Notes: generated by a model not told the origin, from the letters alone. Counted from the first letter of the stretch, positions 8,378 to 17,813 are shown. The stretch: 33,600 bases of DNA from Streptomyces glaucescens (GCF_002154375.1 NZ_MUND01000272.1:1-33600), one strand, 5' to 3'. Program-made: numbers and translations.

Positions 8378-8402
8378 CGACGGCGCAGGGAGGGTCTCAG
8401 TC

Positions 8403-11400
8403 ATGCGACACGGATATCGCCCCCGATGGAGTACGGCGGTCGTCTCGGCGGCCGCCTTCGCTCTGACCGTCGGCTCACCGGGCGTGGCGGTGGCCCTGCC
8501 CGCCGCACCCGAGGCGGCCGGCCGGGAGTTCGCCTCCTCCTTCGAGGCGGACGATCCGGTACCGGACTGGCTGAACACCGTGGAGACCGCACCCGACGGC
8601 GGCCGGCGCAGCTCGGGCGTGGACGGCGGCTACCGCAGCGGCATCCCCGGCGATGTCACCGACCGGGTCACCGGGGTACGGGCCAGCGGGGAGAACAGCG
8701 GCGCCGGCGAGGTGAAGGAGAACCTGGCCGACGGCGAGCCGAGCACCAAGTGGCTGGTCTTCGCGCCCACCGGATGGGCCGAGTTCGAGCTGGACGAGCC
8801 GGTGCGGCTGGTGACGTACGCGCTCACCTCCGCGAACGACGCCGCCGGACGCGACCCCGCGGACTGGACCCTCCAGGGCTCCGCGGACGGCAAGGACTGG
8901 AAGACCCTGGACACCCGCACCGGCGAGTCCTTCACCGAGCGCTTCCAGACCAGGACGTACGACCTGCCCGCACCCGCCGAATTCCGGCATTTCCGGCTCG
9001 ACATCACGAAGAACCACGGCGCCGGTCTGCTCCAGCTCGCCGATGTGCAGTTCTCCACCGGCGGCGGCACCGGACCGGTCCCCGAGGACATGCTCTCCCT
9101 CGTCGACCGCGGCCCCAGCGGCTCCCCCACCGCGAAGGCGGGCGCCGGTTTCACCGGCAGACGCGCCCTGCGGTACGCCGGCCGGCACACCGCCGAGGGG
9201 CGGGGCTACGCGTACAACAAGGTCTTCGACGTGGACGTGGCCGTCACCCGCGACACCCGGCTGTCGTACCGGATCTTCCCGTCGATGGCCGACGGCGACC
9301 TCGACTACGCCGCCACCCATGCCGCCGTCGACCTGGCCTTCACCGACGGCACCTACCTCAGCGACCTGGGCGCCACCGACCAGCACGGTTTCCCGCTCTC
9401 GCCGCAGGGCCAGGGCGCGGCCAAGGTGCTCTACGTCAACCAGTGGAACCACGTGGCCGCGCGGATCGGCTCGGTGGCGGCCGGGAAGACCGTCGACCGG
9501 ATCCTGGTGGCGTACGACGCGCCGAAGGGACCGGCGCGGTTCCGCGGCTGGCTGGACGACGTGACGCTGGAGCCGGCGGCCCCCGAGCGGCCCAGAGCGC
9601 ACCTGTCCGACTACGCGGTCACGACCCGTGGCACCCACTCCAGCGGCGGCTTCTCCCGCGGCAGCAACTTCCCCGCCACCGCCGTCCCGCACGGCTTCAA
9701 CTTCTGGACACCGGTCACCAACGCGGGCTCGCTGAGCTGGCTGTACGACTACGCGCGCGCGAACAACACGGACAATCTGCCCGCCCTCCAGGCGTTCAGC
9801 GCCAGTCACGAGCCGAGCCCGTGGATGGGCGACCGGCAGACCTTCCAGATCATGCCGTCCGCGGCCACCGGGACCCCCGACACCGGGCGCGCCGCCCGCG
9901 CGCTGCCCTTCCGGCACGAGAACGAGACGGCCCGCCCGCACTACTACGGGGTCCGCTTCGAGAACGGCCTCAAGGCCGAGATGACCCCGACCGACCACGC
10001 GGCGGTGCTGCGCTTCACCTACCCCGGCGACGACGCGAGCGTGCTCTTCGACAACGTGACGGACCAGGCGGGCCTGACCCTCGACCCGGCCGCCGGAACG
10101 GTCACCGGCTACTCGGACGTCAAGTCCGGCCTGTCGACCGGCGCGACTCGCCTCTTCGTGTACGGCGTCTTCGACAAGCCGGTGACGGACGGCGCGGCGA
10201 GCGGCGTCAAGGGCTATCTGCGCTTCGACGCGGGCGCCGACCGCACGGTCACGCTGCGCCTGGCCACCTCCCTGATCAGCGTCGACCAGGCGAAGGACAA
10301 CCTCCGCCAGGAGATCCCGGCCGGCACGGCCTTCGAGGAGGTGAGGGCGCGCGCCCAGCGCCAGTGGGACCGGCTGCTCGGGAAGGTCGAGGTAGAGGGC
10401 GCCACCCCGGACCAGCTGACCACGCTGTACTCCAGCCTCTACCGTCTCTACCTCTACCCCAACTCCGGCCACGAGAAGGTCGGTTCGACGTACAAGTACG
10501 CCTCCCCCTTCTCCCCCATGCCGGGTCCCGACACCCCCACCCACACCGGCGCGAAGATCGTCGAGGGCAAGGTGTACGTCAACAACGGCTTCTGGGACAC
10601 CTACCGGACCACCTGGCCCGCGTACTCCCTGCTCACCCCCTCCCGGGCGGGCGAACTGGCCGACGGGTTCGTACAGCACTACAAGGACGGCGGCTGGACG
10701 TCCCGCTGGTCCTCCCCCGGCTACGCCGACCTGATGACCGGCACCTCCTCGGACGTGGCCTTCGCCGACGCCTACGTCAAGGGCGTGGACTTCGACGCGG
10801 AGGCGGCGTACGACGCGGCCGTGAAGAACGCGACGGTGGTGCCGCCCGCCTCGGGCGTCGGCCGCAAGGGCATGGCCACCTCGCCCTTCCTCGGCTACAC
10901 GTCCACCGACACCCACGAGGGCCTGTCCTGGGCGCTGGAGGGCTACCTCAACGACTACGGCATCGCGCAGATGGGCCGGGCGCTGTACCGGAAGACCGGC
11001 GAGCGCCGCTACCGGGAGGAGTCGGAGTACTTCCTCGACCGCGCCCGCGGCTATGTCCACCTCTTCGACGCGCGGGCCGGTTTCTTCCAGGGCAAGGACG
11101 CGAAGGGCGCCTGGCGGGTGCCCTCGGAGTCGTACGACCCGCGGGTCTGGGGCTACGACTACACCGAGACCAACGGGTGGGGGTACGCCTTCACCGCCCC
11201 GCAGGACAGCCGGGGCCTCGCCAACCTGTACGGCGGCAGACAGGGCCTCGCGGAGAAACTCGACGAGTACCTCGCCACCCCGGAGACCGCCTCACCGGAG
11301 TTCGTCGGCTCGTACGGCGGGGTCATCCACGAGATGACCGAGGCCCGGGACGTCCGGATGGGCATGTACGGCCACTCCAACCAGGTCGCCCACCACGCCC

Positions 11401-12203
11401 TCTACATGTACGACGCGGCCGGGCAGCCCTGGAAGACGCAGGCGAAGGTCCGCGAGGTGCTGTCCCGGCTGTACGTGGGCAGCGAGATCGGCCAGGGCTA
11501 CCACGGCGACGAGGACAACGGCGAACAGTCCGCCTGGTACCTCTTCTCCGCCCTCGGCTTCTACCCGCTGGTCATGGGCAGCGGCGAGTACGCCATCGGC
11601 TCACCGCTGTTCACCAAGGCGACGGTCCACCTGGAGAACGGCCGGGACCTGGTGGTCAAGGCCCCGGAGAACAGCGCGCGGAACGTCTACGTCCAGGGCG
11701 TGCGGCTCAACGGCCGGAGCTGGCACTCGACCTCGCTCCCGCACCGGCTCCTCGCGCGGGGCGGCGTCCTGGAGTTCGACATGGGCCCGAGGCCGTCGGC
11801 CTGGGGCACCGGCAAGCACGCGGCCCCCGTGTCGATCACCCGCGACGAGGAGGTGCCGGCCCCGCGCACGGACACCCTGCGGCCCGGCGGCCCGCTCTTC
11901 GACGACACCTCGGCGACGGAGGCGACCGTGACCGCCGTGGACCTGCCGGTGGACGGCCGCACGAAGGCCCTGCGGTACACCCTCACCTCCCCGGCGGACC
12001 ACACCCGGGCGCCCACCGGCTGGACCCTCCAGGGCTCGGCGGACGGCACGACCTGGCGGACCCTGGACGAACGTCACGGCGAGTCGTTCCGCTGGGACCG
12101 CCAGACCCGGGCCTTCTCCCTGCCCGCACGGCACGAGTACGCGCACTACCGCCTGGTGCTGGACGGTGAATCGACCTTGGCGGAGGTCGAGTTGCTGGCG
12201 TGA
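8403..12203 (+). CDS. Secreted GH92 family alpha-mannosidase
   Basis: This large exported glycosidase has 1266 residues. It starts at ATG 8403, with GGGAGGG (8388-8394) eight bases upstream; GTG 8364 lacks a ribosome site and overlaps the operator. A signal peptide covers about residues 1-32. A discoidin/F5-8-type-C-like module spans about 85-218 and contains WTLQGSADGKDWKTLD. A jelly-roll segment follows to about 400. The GH92 region begins near TRGTHSSGGFSRGSNFP and includes GFWDTYRTTWPAYSLL (about 729) and GYHGDEDNGEQSAWY (about 1033). A second, nearly identical module closes the protein (WTLQGSADGTTWRTLD). GH92 enzymes are calcium-dependent exo-mannosidases acting on N-glycan or mannan. 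Its place beside an amino-sugar importer suggests glycan scavenging. It ends at a strong bidirectional terminator. Confidence 0.9.
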   Translation: MRHGYRPRWSTAVVSAAAFALTVGSPGVAVALPAAPEAAGREFASSFEADDPVPDWLNTVETAPDGGRRSSGVDGGYRSGIPGDVTDRVTGVRASGENSGAGEVKENLADGEPSTKWLVFAPTGWAEFELDEPVRLVTYALTSANDAAGRDPADWTLQGSADGKDWKTLDTRTGESFTERFQTRTYDLPAPAEFRHFRLDITKNHGAGLLQLADVQFSTGGGTGPVPEDMLSLVDRGPSGSPTAKAGAGFTGRRALRYAGRHTAEGRGYAYNKVFDVDVAVTRDTRLSYRIFPSMADGDLDYAATHAAVDLAFTDGTYLSDLGATDQHGFPLSPQGQGAAKVLYVNQWNHVAARIGSVAAGKTVDRILVAYDAPKGPARFRGWLDDVTLEPAAPERPRAHLSDYAVTTRGTHSSGGFSRGSNFPATAVPHGFNFWTPVTNAGSLSWLYDYARANNTDNLPALQAFSASHEPSPWMGDRQTFQIMPSAATGTPDTGRAARALPFRHENETARPHYYGVRFENGLKAEMTPTDHAAVLRFTYPGDDASVLFDNVTDQAGLTLDPAAGTVTGYSDVKSGLSTGATRLFVYGVFDKPVTDGAASGVKGYLRFDAGADRTVTLRLATSLISVDQAKDNLRQEIPAGTAFEEVRARAQRQWDRLLGKVEVEGATPDQLTTLYSSLYRLYLYPNSGHEKVGSTYKYASPFSPMPGPDTPTHTGAKIVEGKVYVNNGFWDTYRTTWPAYSLLTPSRAGELADGFVQHYKDGGWTSRWSSPGYADLMTGTSSDVAFADAYVKGVDFDAEAAYDAAVKNATVVPPASGVGRKGMATSPFLGYTSTDTHEGLSWALEGYLNDYGIAQMGRALYRKTGERRYREESEYFLDRARGYVHLFDARAGFFQGKDAKGAWRVPSESYDPRVWGYDYTETNGWGYAFTAPQDSRGLANLYGGRQGLAEKLDEYLATPETASPEFVGSYGGVIHEMTEARDVRMGMYGHSNQVAHHALYMYDAAGQPWKTQAKVREVLSRLYVGSEIGQGYHGDEDNGEQSAWYLFSALGFYPLVMGSGEYAIGSPLFTKATVHLENGRDLVVKAPENSARNVYVQGVRLNGRSWHSTSLPHRLLARGGVLEFDMGPRPSAWGTGKHAAPVSITRDEEVPAPRTDTLRPGGPLFDDTSATEATVTAVDLPVDGRTKALRYTLTSPADHTRAPTGWTLQGSADGTTWRTLDERHGESFRWDRQTRAFSLPARHEYAHYRLVLDGESTLAEVELLA

Positions 12204-12214
12204 AGTGACTCCCG

Positions 12215-12261
12215 GACGACGGGGGGACCGGCATCCGAGTGGTGCCGGTCCCCCCGTCGTC
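12215..12261. terminator. Bidirectional terminator, GH92 gene and aroK
   Basis: A perfect 19-bp inverted repeat (GACGACGGGGGGACCGGCA at 12215-12233 and its complement at 12243-12261) encloses a 9-base loop. It starts 11 bases after the GH92 stop and one base beyond the aroK stop, so it serves both convergent genes and closes the biosynthetic operon. Confidence 0.9.
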
Positions 12262-12262
12262 C

Positions 12263-12784
12263 TCACACCGTCGCCGACCCCACTGCCCGCAAGGTCGCCT
12301 GAGCGACTTCGTCGGGCGTGCGGCCGTCGGTGGCCACGACCGCGCGGGCCACTTCCTCGTACAGGTGACGGCGGGCCTCCATCAGCTCCCGCCACCGCCC
12401 GCCGGGATCGCCCGCCGCCAGCAGCGGGCGGTCGGCGTCCAACCCGGTGCGCCGGGCCGCTTCCTCCGCCTCCATCCACAGACAGACCACGGGGCGGCCG
12501 GCCAGCAGCGCGCGCGTGTCCGGATCGAGGATCGCGCCGCCGCCCAGCGCCAGGACCCCGTCGTGCCCGGCCAGCGCCCGGCGCACGGCCCGCTTCTCGA
12601 CGGCCCGGAAGTGCGGCTCACCGCCCTCGGCGAAGATCTCCGCGATCGTCCGGCCTTCGGCGGCGACGACGTCGTCGTCGGTGTCCCGGTACTCGACGCC
12701 CAGTCGCTCGGCGAGCAGCCGCCCGACGGTGGACTTGCCCACGCCCATCGGGCCGACCAGGACGACGACAGGACCCGTGCTCAT
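12263..12784 (-). CDS. aroK: Shikimate kinase (cluster copy)
   Basis: It phosphorylates shikimate with ATP to shikimate 3-phosphate in the cytoplasm. It has 173 residues from ATG 12784, a normal AroK length. The P-loop GPMGVGKST is at 11-19, the shikimate-binding DTDDD at 34-38, an Arg near 60 and the GGG motif at 81-83. The LID region follows with Arg residues around [13 protein letters not shown]. The start overlaps the aroC stop by four bases (ATGA). It is the last gene of the minus-strand operon. In Streptomyces primary metabolism aroK usually sits with aroB, which is absent here, so this is probably a dedicated second copy. Confidence 0.93.
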   Translation of the reverse strand: MSTGPVVVLVGPMGVGKSTVGRLLAERLGVEYRDTDDDVVAAEGRTIAEIFAEGGEPHFRAVEKRAVRRALAGHDGVLALGGGAILDPDTRALLAGRPVVCLWMEAEEAARRTGLDADRPLLAAGDPGGRWRELMEARRHLYEEVARAVVATDGRTPDEVAQATLRAVGSATV

Positions 12785-13965
12785 CGAAGGCGCAGGCTGT
12801 CGAGGTAGGAGCGGACGTTGCGGCGGGTCTCGGTGACGCTGTCCCCGCCGAACTTCTCCGCCACCGCGTCGGCGAGGACCAGCGCGACCATCGCCTCGGC
12901 GACGATCCCGGCCGCCGGGACCGCGCACACGTCGGAGCGCTGGTGGTGAGCGGCGGCCGGCTCACCCGTTGCCACGTCCACGGTCCTCAAGGCCCGCGGC
13001 ACGGTCGCGATCGGTTTCATCGCCGCCCGCACGCGCAGGAGTTCGCCCGTGGTGAGCCCGCCCTCGGTGCCGCCCGAGCGGCCCGACGTCCGGCGGATGC
13101 CCTCGTCCGTGAGGACGATCTCGTCGTGCGCCCGCGAGCCCGGTACCCGCGCCAGGCCGAACCCGTCACCGACCTCCACGCCCTTGATGGCCTGGATGCC
13201 CATCAGCGCCGCCGCCAGCCGGGCGTCCAGCCGCCGGTCCCAGTGCACGTGCGAGCCCAGGCCCACCGGCACGCCGTACGCCAGCACCTCGACCACGCCA
13301 CCGAGGGTGTCGCCGTCCCGGTGCGCCTGGTCGATCTCGGCGACCATCGCCTTCGACGCGTCCGCGTCCAGGCACCGCACCGGGTCCGCGTCCAGCCGCT
13401 CCACGTCCGCCGGGGTCGGGTAGACGCCGTAGGGCGCCTTCGCCGACGCCAGCTCCACCACGTGGGAGACGATCTCGATCCCCGCCGTCTCCTTCAGGTA
13501 CGACCGGGCGACGGCGCCCAGCGCCACCCGGGCCGCCGTCTCCCGGGCCGAGGCGCGTTCCAGGACCGGGCGGGCCTCGTCGAAGCCGTACTTCTGCATG
13601 CCCGCCAGGTCGGCGTGGCCGGGCCGTGGGCGGGTCAGCGGCGCGTTGCGCGCCAGCACGGCGAGTTCCACCGGGTCGACGGGGTCGGCGGCCATCACCC
13701 TCTCCCACTTCGGCCACTCGGTGTTGCCGATCATGACCGCCACCGGGGAGCCGAGGGTGAGCCCGTGACGGACACCGCCCAGTAAAGTGACCTCGTCCCG
13801 CTCGAACTTCATCCGCGCGCCGCGCCCATAGCCGAGCCGGCGCCGCGCCAGGTGGTCCGCCACCATCTCCGTGGTCACGGGCACACCCGCCGGAAGCCCC
13901 TCCAGCGTCGCCACGAGTGCGGGACCGTGGGACTCCCCCGCCGTCAGCCACCGCAACCTGCTCAA
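12781..13965 (-). CDS. aroC: Chorismate synthase (cluster copy, TTA codon)
   Basis: It converts 5-enolpyruvylshikimate 3-phosphate to chorismate using reduced FMN. It has 394 residues, typical for the family, with the N-terminal signature [11 protein letters not shown] (7-17), [13 protein letters not shown] and [15 protein letters not shown] for FMN and substrate. It starts at TTG 13965, with GAGGAGG a few bases upstream, and overlaps the aroA stop by four bases (TTGA). Codon 61 is TTA (13785-13783), the leucine codon read only by the bldA tRNA in Streptomyces. That is unexpected for a shikimate-pathway enzyme and supports a role in secondary metabolism. Confidence 0.94.
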   Translation of the reverse strand: MSRLRWLTAGESHGPALVATLEGLPAGVPVTTEMVADHLARRRLGYGRGARMKFERDEVTLLGGVRHGLTLGSPVAVMIGNTEWPKWERVMAADPVDPVELAVLARNAPLTRPRPGHADLAGMQKYGFDEARPVLERASARETAARVALGAVARSYLKETAGIEIVSHVVELASAKAPYGVYPTPADVERLDADPVRCLDADASKAMVAEIDQAHRDGDTLGGVVEVLAYGVPVGLGSHVHWDRRLDARLAAALMGIQAIKGVEVGDGFGLARVPGSRAHDEIVLTDEGIRRTSGRSGGTEGGLTTGELLRVRAAMKPIATVPRALRTVDVATGEPAAAHHQRSDVCAVPAAGIVAEAMVALVLADAVAEKFGGDSVTETRRNVRSYLDSLRLR

Positions 13966-15266
13966 CGGTGCTCCTCCTCACTGTGCTCGGGTATCTCGTA
14001 GGCGGGGAACAGCCGGTGCAGTTCGGCGTGGAACCCCGGGAAGGTCTTGCTGACGCAGCCTGGGTCGTCCAGTTGGAGCGGGACGCCGGAGCCCAGGGCG
14101 AGGACCGAGAACGACATGGCGATCCTGTGGTCCCGGCGGCAGGTGATGCGGGCCGGGGCCGGGCGGCCGGGGTGGACGGTGATCCGGTCGGGGCCGTCCT
14201 CGACGCGTACTCCGCAGGCACGCAGGTTGGCGGCGACGGCGTCGATGCGGTCGGACTCCTTCAGCCGGGCGTGGCCGATGCCGTGGATGGTGATGGGCGC
14301 GTCGGCGAGGGGTGCGATCGCCGCCAGGGTCATGAAGGTGTCCGAGATGTCACCCATGTCGACGTCGAAGCCGCCGCGCAGCCGCCCGCCGCCGGTGACC
14401 GTGGTGGTCCCGGCGGTGACGGTCACCCGGGCGCCCGCCTCGGCGAGGACGTCCACGAAGCGCAGATCGCCCTGGAGGCTGCCCGTGCCCAGTCCGGGCA
14501 CGGTGACGCCGCCTCCGGTGACCGCCGCGGCGGCGAAGAAGTAGGAGGCGGTGGAGGCGTCCGGTTCGATCGTCAGGTCGGTGGGGCGGTAGCGGCCCGG
14601 CCGGATGGTGAGGCGGCCGGCGCTCTCGTCGGCGCGGGCGCCGAAGCGGCGCATCAGCGCCAGGGTCATGTCGACGTACGGACGGCTCACCAGGGCCGGG
14701 GCGTCGAGCGTCAGACCGTGCCGGGTCAGCGGGGCCGCCATCAGCAGGCCGGACACGTGCTGGCTGCTCGTCGAGGCGTCCACGGTGATCTCGCCGCCGT
14801 CGAGTCCGGCGGCTTCCAGCCGCAGCGGCAGGCCCCCGCCGTCCGCCGCCCGGACGCGGGCGCCGAGGCGGGTGAGCGCGTCGACCAGGCCGCCGTGGGG
14901 CCGCGCCCGCAGCTGCTCGGAGCCGTCGAAGACGAACGTGCCGCGGCCGGTCGCCGCGAACGGCGGCAGGAAGCGGCCGGCGGTGCCCGCGTCCGCGCAC
15001 CACACCCGGGCCGGTCCGGCAGGGCCGCGGCCGATGCCGGTCACCTCCCAGCAGTCGTCGGGCCCGTCGGTGCCGAGGCGCGCGCCCAGTGCGGTCAGCG
15101 CCGTGCGGAAGGCCACGGTGTCGTCGCTGACGAGCGGTGCCCGCAGGCGGCTGGTGCCCGGTGCCGCGGCGGCCAGCAGCAGCGCGCGGTTGGTGAGGCT
15201 CTTGGAGCCCGGGATCCGGGCGACGGGTGTCCCCTCGCGCACGGTCCGGGGCGCTTCCGTCGTCAT
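13962..15266 (-). CDS. aroA: EPSP synthase (cluster copy)
   Basis: 3-Phosphoshikimate 1-carboxyvinyltransferase adds the enolpyruvyl group of PEP to shikimate 3-phosphate. From ATG 15266 (AGGAG about eight bases upstream) it has 434 residues, the usual size. Visible motifs are [14 protein letters not shown] near the N-terminus, DAGTAGRFL (the PEP/glyphosate loop, with the normal Gly after Ala), [14 protein letters not shown] and [13 protein letters not shown]. An extension to 15335 would overlap the upstream dehydrogenase gene and is less likely. It is coupled to aroC by a 4-bp overlap and lies 46 bp after the SDR gene. DAGTAGRF differs from the GTVMRF form I associate with the housekeeping actinobacterial enzyme, which suggests a second, diverged copy. 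Confidence 0.93.
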   Translation of the reverse strand: MTTEAPRTVREGTPVARIPGSKSLTNRALLLAAAAPGTSRLRAPLVSDDTVAFRTALTALGARLGTDGPDDCWEVTGIGRGPAGPARVWCADAGTAGRFLPPFAATGRGTFVFDGSEQLRARPHGGLVDALTRLGARVRAADGGGLPLRLEAAGLDGGEITVDASTSSQHVSGLLMAAPLTRHGLTLDAPALVSRPYVDMTLALMRRFGARADESAGRLTIRPGRYRPTDLTIEPDASTASYFFAAAAVTGGGVTVPGLGTGSLQGDLRFVDVLAEAGARVTVTAGTTTVTGGGRLRGGFDVDMGDISDTFMTLAAIAPLADAPITIHGIGHARLKESDRIDAVAANLRACGVRVEDGPDRITVHPGRPAPARITCRRDHRIAMSFSVLALGSGVPLQLDDPGCVSKTFPGFHAELHRLFPAYEIPEHSEEEHR

Positions 15267-15312
15267 GGTGTCCGCTCCTGTCTGTGCTGCCGTGCCGGAG
15301 CCGGCAGGCTCG

Positions 15313-16059
15313 TCATACGCCGTGCTGCGAGCCACCGTTGACCTGCACGATCTGGGAGGTGATGTAGGCGCCTTCCGGCGAGCAGAGGAAGAAGGCGAGG
15401 CCGGCCACGTCCTGCGGGGTGCCGGCCCGGCCCATGGCGGTCTGCCGGATCAGCAGCGCTTCGCGGGCGGGTGTCATGCGGTCGCCGAAGAACTCGGTGC
15501 CCGCGACATAGCCGGGGGCGATGGCGTTGACGCTGATGCCGCGCGGGCCGAGGCGGGTGGCCAGGTGATGGGTGTACGCGTGCAGCGCGGCCTTGGCGGC
15601 GCCGTAGCCGCCCGTGCCCGCCGATCCCCGGTAGGCGGCGATGGAGCTGTACAGCACGATGCCCGCGGTGTCGGCCAGCAGCGGGACCAGGGCCTCAACG
15701 GTGAGCACCGCGGTCAGCACGTTGGCGCGGTAGGTGTCGTGCCACTCGGCCGCGATGCTCTTGAGGTGGCCGTCACCGGCGTCGACCGTCCCTCCGGCGC
15801 AGCACACCACCGCGTCGACGGGCCGGCCGAGCGCCTCGACGTGGTCGTGGAGGCGCAGGGCGCCGGACTCGTCGGAGAGGTCCGCCGGGACGGTGTGCAC
15901 CTCGGCTGCGCCCGCGGCCCTCAGGGCGTCCGCGGCGGCGTCCAGCCGGTCGGGGCGCCGGCCGGCGAGCACCAGGCCGTCGCCGTGGGCCGCGAAGCGT
16001 TCCGCGGTGGCCCTGCCGATGCCCGAGCCCGCGCCCGTGACGATGATCAGTCTTGGCAT
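15313..16059 (-). CDS. Short-chain dehydrogenase/reductase
   Basis: This NAD(P)-dependent oxidoreductase of the classical SDR (FabG-like) type has 248 residues from ATG 16059. The nucleotide-binding TGAGSGIG is at 8-15, CCAGG at 86-90, the structural Asn near 113, catalytic Ser139, and Tyr152/Lys156 in GYGAAK. The C-terminus ends in the usual VNGG. Substrate is unknown. In this cluster it could reduce or oxidise a carbonyl or hydroxyl on the carrier-bound aryl acid, or act on a cyclohexenyl ring from the shikimate pathway. It lies between the ammonia-lyase gene (44 bp) and aroA (46 bp). Confidence 0.88.
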   Translation of the reverse strand: MPRLIIVTGAGSGIGRATAERFAAHGDGLVLAGRRPDRLDAAADALRAAGAAEVHTVPADLSDESGALRLHDHVEALGRPVDAVVCCAGGTVDAGDGHLKSIAAEWHDTYRANVLTAVLTVEALVPLLADTAGIVLYSSIAAYRGSAGTGGYGAAKAALHAYTHHLATRLGPRGISVNAIAPGYVAGTEFFGDRMTPAREALLIRQTAMGRAGTPQDVAGLAFFLCSPEGAYITSQIVQVNGGSQHGV

Positions 16060-16103
16060 TGCTTCCCTTTCACCCGGCCGCGGCACCGGCCGCACCGGTG
16101 TTG

Positions 16104-17702
16104 TCAGTGCGTGACGGCGGTCTCGGCGGCTTCGGTGATGACACCGGCCGTGACGAGCCCGAGCACCTCGCTGATGGCGTGGTCCAGGCGCTGGTCGCGG
16201 TCCAGGAACGGGACCGCCTCGCGGATCGCCCGGTGGACGGCGCGGGTGCGGGGGCTCATGTGGTGCGGGCCGCGCAGGTCCAGTGCCTGGCAGGCGGCCA
16301 GCAGGTGGATGGCCGCCACTTCGTGGGCCAGCGCGACGACGGAGCGCGCCTGGCGGGCGGCGATCGGCGCCAGGCTGACCTTGTCCTGGTTGTGTGCCTC
16401 GGTGGAGCGCGAGTGGACACTCGCCGGTGAACTGGTGCCGAGGGCTTCGGCGGTGAGGGCCGACGCGGCGATCTGCATGCCCTTGAAACCGTGATGCAGG
16501 CCCGCCTCCCGGTCGCCGGGGGGAAAGCGGGGGATCAGGTTGGGGGTCAGCCCGTTGTTGAACTTCTCGTCGACCAGCAGCTCCAGCTGCCGGTCCAGCA
16601 GGTCGGCGACGTTGGCCACGGCGACCTTGAGCGCGTCCATGGACTGCGCGACGTGACCGGCGTAGAAGTTGCCGCCGCTGTGCACGGTTTCGCCGGCGGT
16701 GTCGAACAGGGGGTTGTCGGTGGAGGCGTTGATCTCCGTCTCCAGCCAGTTCCAGGTCCAGGCGAGGGTGTCCCGCAGCACTCCGTTGACGTGCGGGGCG
16801 CAGCGCAGTGAGTAGCGGTCCTGGATGCTGCGGCGCAGTTGCGTGTAGCCCTGGCCGTCGAGGGAGCCGGCCGCGGTGACGATCTGGCTGTGCGGCAGTG
16901 AGAGGTGCGAGCCCTCCAGCAGGGCGCCGATGAGGCGGGCGCTGGCGCGCTGGCCGGGGTGCGGGCGCTGGTCGTGGATGAACGCGGCGTAGTGGCCCCG
17001 GTTGCCGAGGAGTGCCTCCGAGGCGAGGGCGGTGCAGATGTCGGCCAGTGCGGCGAGGCGGCGGGCGTCGTGGGCCGCGAGCACGGCGTAGGCCGCGCTG
17101 AAGGACGTGCCGTTGATGAGGGCCAGGCCGTCCTTGGCCTCCAGGCCGAGTGCCGTCAGGCCGAGGCTGTCGAAGACGTCGCGGGTACGGCGGAGCGCTC
17201 CCCGGTGGCGGACGTCTCCCTCGCCGATGAGGGCGGCGGCGACGTAGCAGAGCGGGATCAGGTCTCCGCTGGCTCCCACCGAGCCGCGTTCCGGTACGGC
17301 GGGCAGGATGTCGTGCCGCAGCAGTTCCAGCAGTCTCCCGGCGATCTCCGGGCGGACGCCGGAGTTGCCCCGGGCGAGGCAGTTGGCGCGGATCAGCAGG
17401 GTGGCGCGGACCACTTCGTCGGGTGCGAGGGGGCCGGTTCCGTTGAGGTGGTAGAGGATCATGTTGCGTTGCAGGTCGGCTGCCTTGTCCGCGGAGATCT
17501 GGCGGTGGGCGCTGTCCCCGAAGCCCGTGGTGACGCCGTAGATCGGGTCGCCGGTGGCGATGAGGCGCAGCTTCAGGTCGCGGGAGGCCCGCATGGCCTC
17601 GGCGGCCTCCGTCGTGCAGTCGGCCGTGACGTGCGGGTCGCGGGCCACCGCCCGGACGTCGTCCAGGGTCAGGGAACGGCCGTCGATCTTCACCGTGGTC
17701 AC
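16104..17702 (-). CDS. MIO-type aromatic amino acid ammonia-lyase (HAL/PAL/TAL family)
   Basis: It probably removes ammonia from an aromatic amino acid to give a trans-aryl-acrylate. It has 532 residues from GTG 17702. The MIO cofactor triad Ala144-Ser145-Gly146 lies in GSVGASGDL, the catalytic Tyr is at 55 (IYGVTTGFG), and further family motifs are ALINGTSF, SLRCAPHVNG, HSGGNFY and STEAHNQDKVS. The substrate-selectivity pair, aligned by eye to Anabaena PAL Phe107-Leu108, is Tyr84-His85. Histidine lyases have Ser-His there, as does a flavobacterial tyrosine lyase, so tyrosine, phenylalanine and histidine all remain possible. Context with shikimate genes favours an aromatic substrate over histidine. 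An aminomutase activity is also possible within this family. Confidence 0.9.
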   Translation of the reverse strand: MTTVKIDGRSLTLDDVRAVARDPHVTADCTTEAAEAMRASRDLKLRLIATGDPIYGVTTGFGDSAHRQISADKAADLQRNMILYHLNGTGPLAPDEVVRATLLIRANCLARGNSGVRPEIAGRLLELLRHDILPAVPERGSVGASGDLIPLCYVAAALIGEGDVRHRGALRRTRDVFDSLGLTALGLEAKDGLALINGTSFSAAYAVLAAHDARRLAALADICTALASEALLGNRGHYAAFIHDQRPHPGQRASARLIGALLEGSHLSLPHSQIVTAAGSLDGQGYTQLRRSIQDRYSLRCAPHVNGVLRDTLAWTWNWLETEINASTDNPLFDTAGETVHSGGNFYAGHVAQSMDALKVAVANVADLLDRQLELLVDEKFNNGLTPNLIPRFPPGDREAGLHHGFKGMQIAASALTAEALGTSSPASVHSRSTEAHNQDKVSLAPIAARQARSVVALAHEVAAIHLLAACQALDLRGPHHMSPRTRAVHRAIREAVPFLDRDQRLDHAISEVLGLVTAGVITEAAETAVTH

Positions 17703-17734
17703 TGTGTCGTCCTCACGCGTCTGTCGCCGCGCGT

Positions 17735-17797
17735 TCGCGCCGCCGCCGATCCGGCGGCGGCGCGAGCGGGCGGTGGCCGGCCCGGGTTCCGGGCCGG
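17735..17797 (-). terminator. Tandem hairpins between SMP-30 and lyase genes
   Basis: Two perfect inverted repeats occupy this gap. One has a 14-bp stem (TCGCGCCGCCGCCG, 17735-17748, paired with 17752-17765) and a 3-base loop. The other has a 9-bp stem (CCGGCCCGG, 17777-17785, with 17789-17797) and a 3-base loop. They start 17 bases downstream of the SMP-30 stop and end 33 bases before the lyase start. They look like a terminator or attenuator dividing the cluster transcript. Confidence 0.6.
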
Positions 17798-17813
17798 GGT
17801 CGGTCGGTACCGG

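Larger units (their letters stand above)
8036..8402. promoter_or_regulatory. Divergent regulatory region, ngcE and GH92 gene
   Basis: This 367-bp gap between two divergent genes contains no convincing ORF. It holds a dre-like site (8159-8174) on the ngcE side, a moderately AT-rich centre (about 8140-8280), and a promoter (8316-8344) plus palindrome (8366-8377) on the GH92 side. A minus-strand TTGACG next to the dre-like site could be the ngcE -35 element. Confidence 0.7.

Noticed and set aside
8364..8402. Earlier GTG start for the GH92 protein.
   Set aside because: It has no ribosome site and overlaps the operator palindrome; ATG 8403 has GGGAGGG at good spacing and begins a signal peptide.
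8351..12169. A very long open frame (over 1200 codons) shifted relative to the GH92 gene, and an 861-codon frame on the opposite strand.
   Set aside because: Both are Arg/Gly/Pro- or Val/Gly-rich shadows of the high-GC mannosidase gene, with no recognisable domain; the GH92 frame explains the region.
16104..17702. Calling the lyase a histidine ammonia-lyase (hutH) of catabolism.
   Set aside because: No other hut gene is nearby, the selectivity pair is Tyr-His rather than Ser-His, and the neighbours are shikimate and thioester genes.
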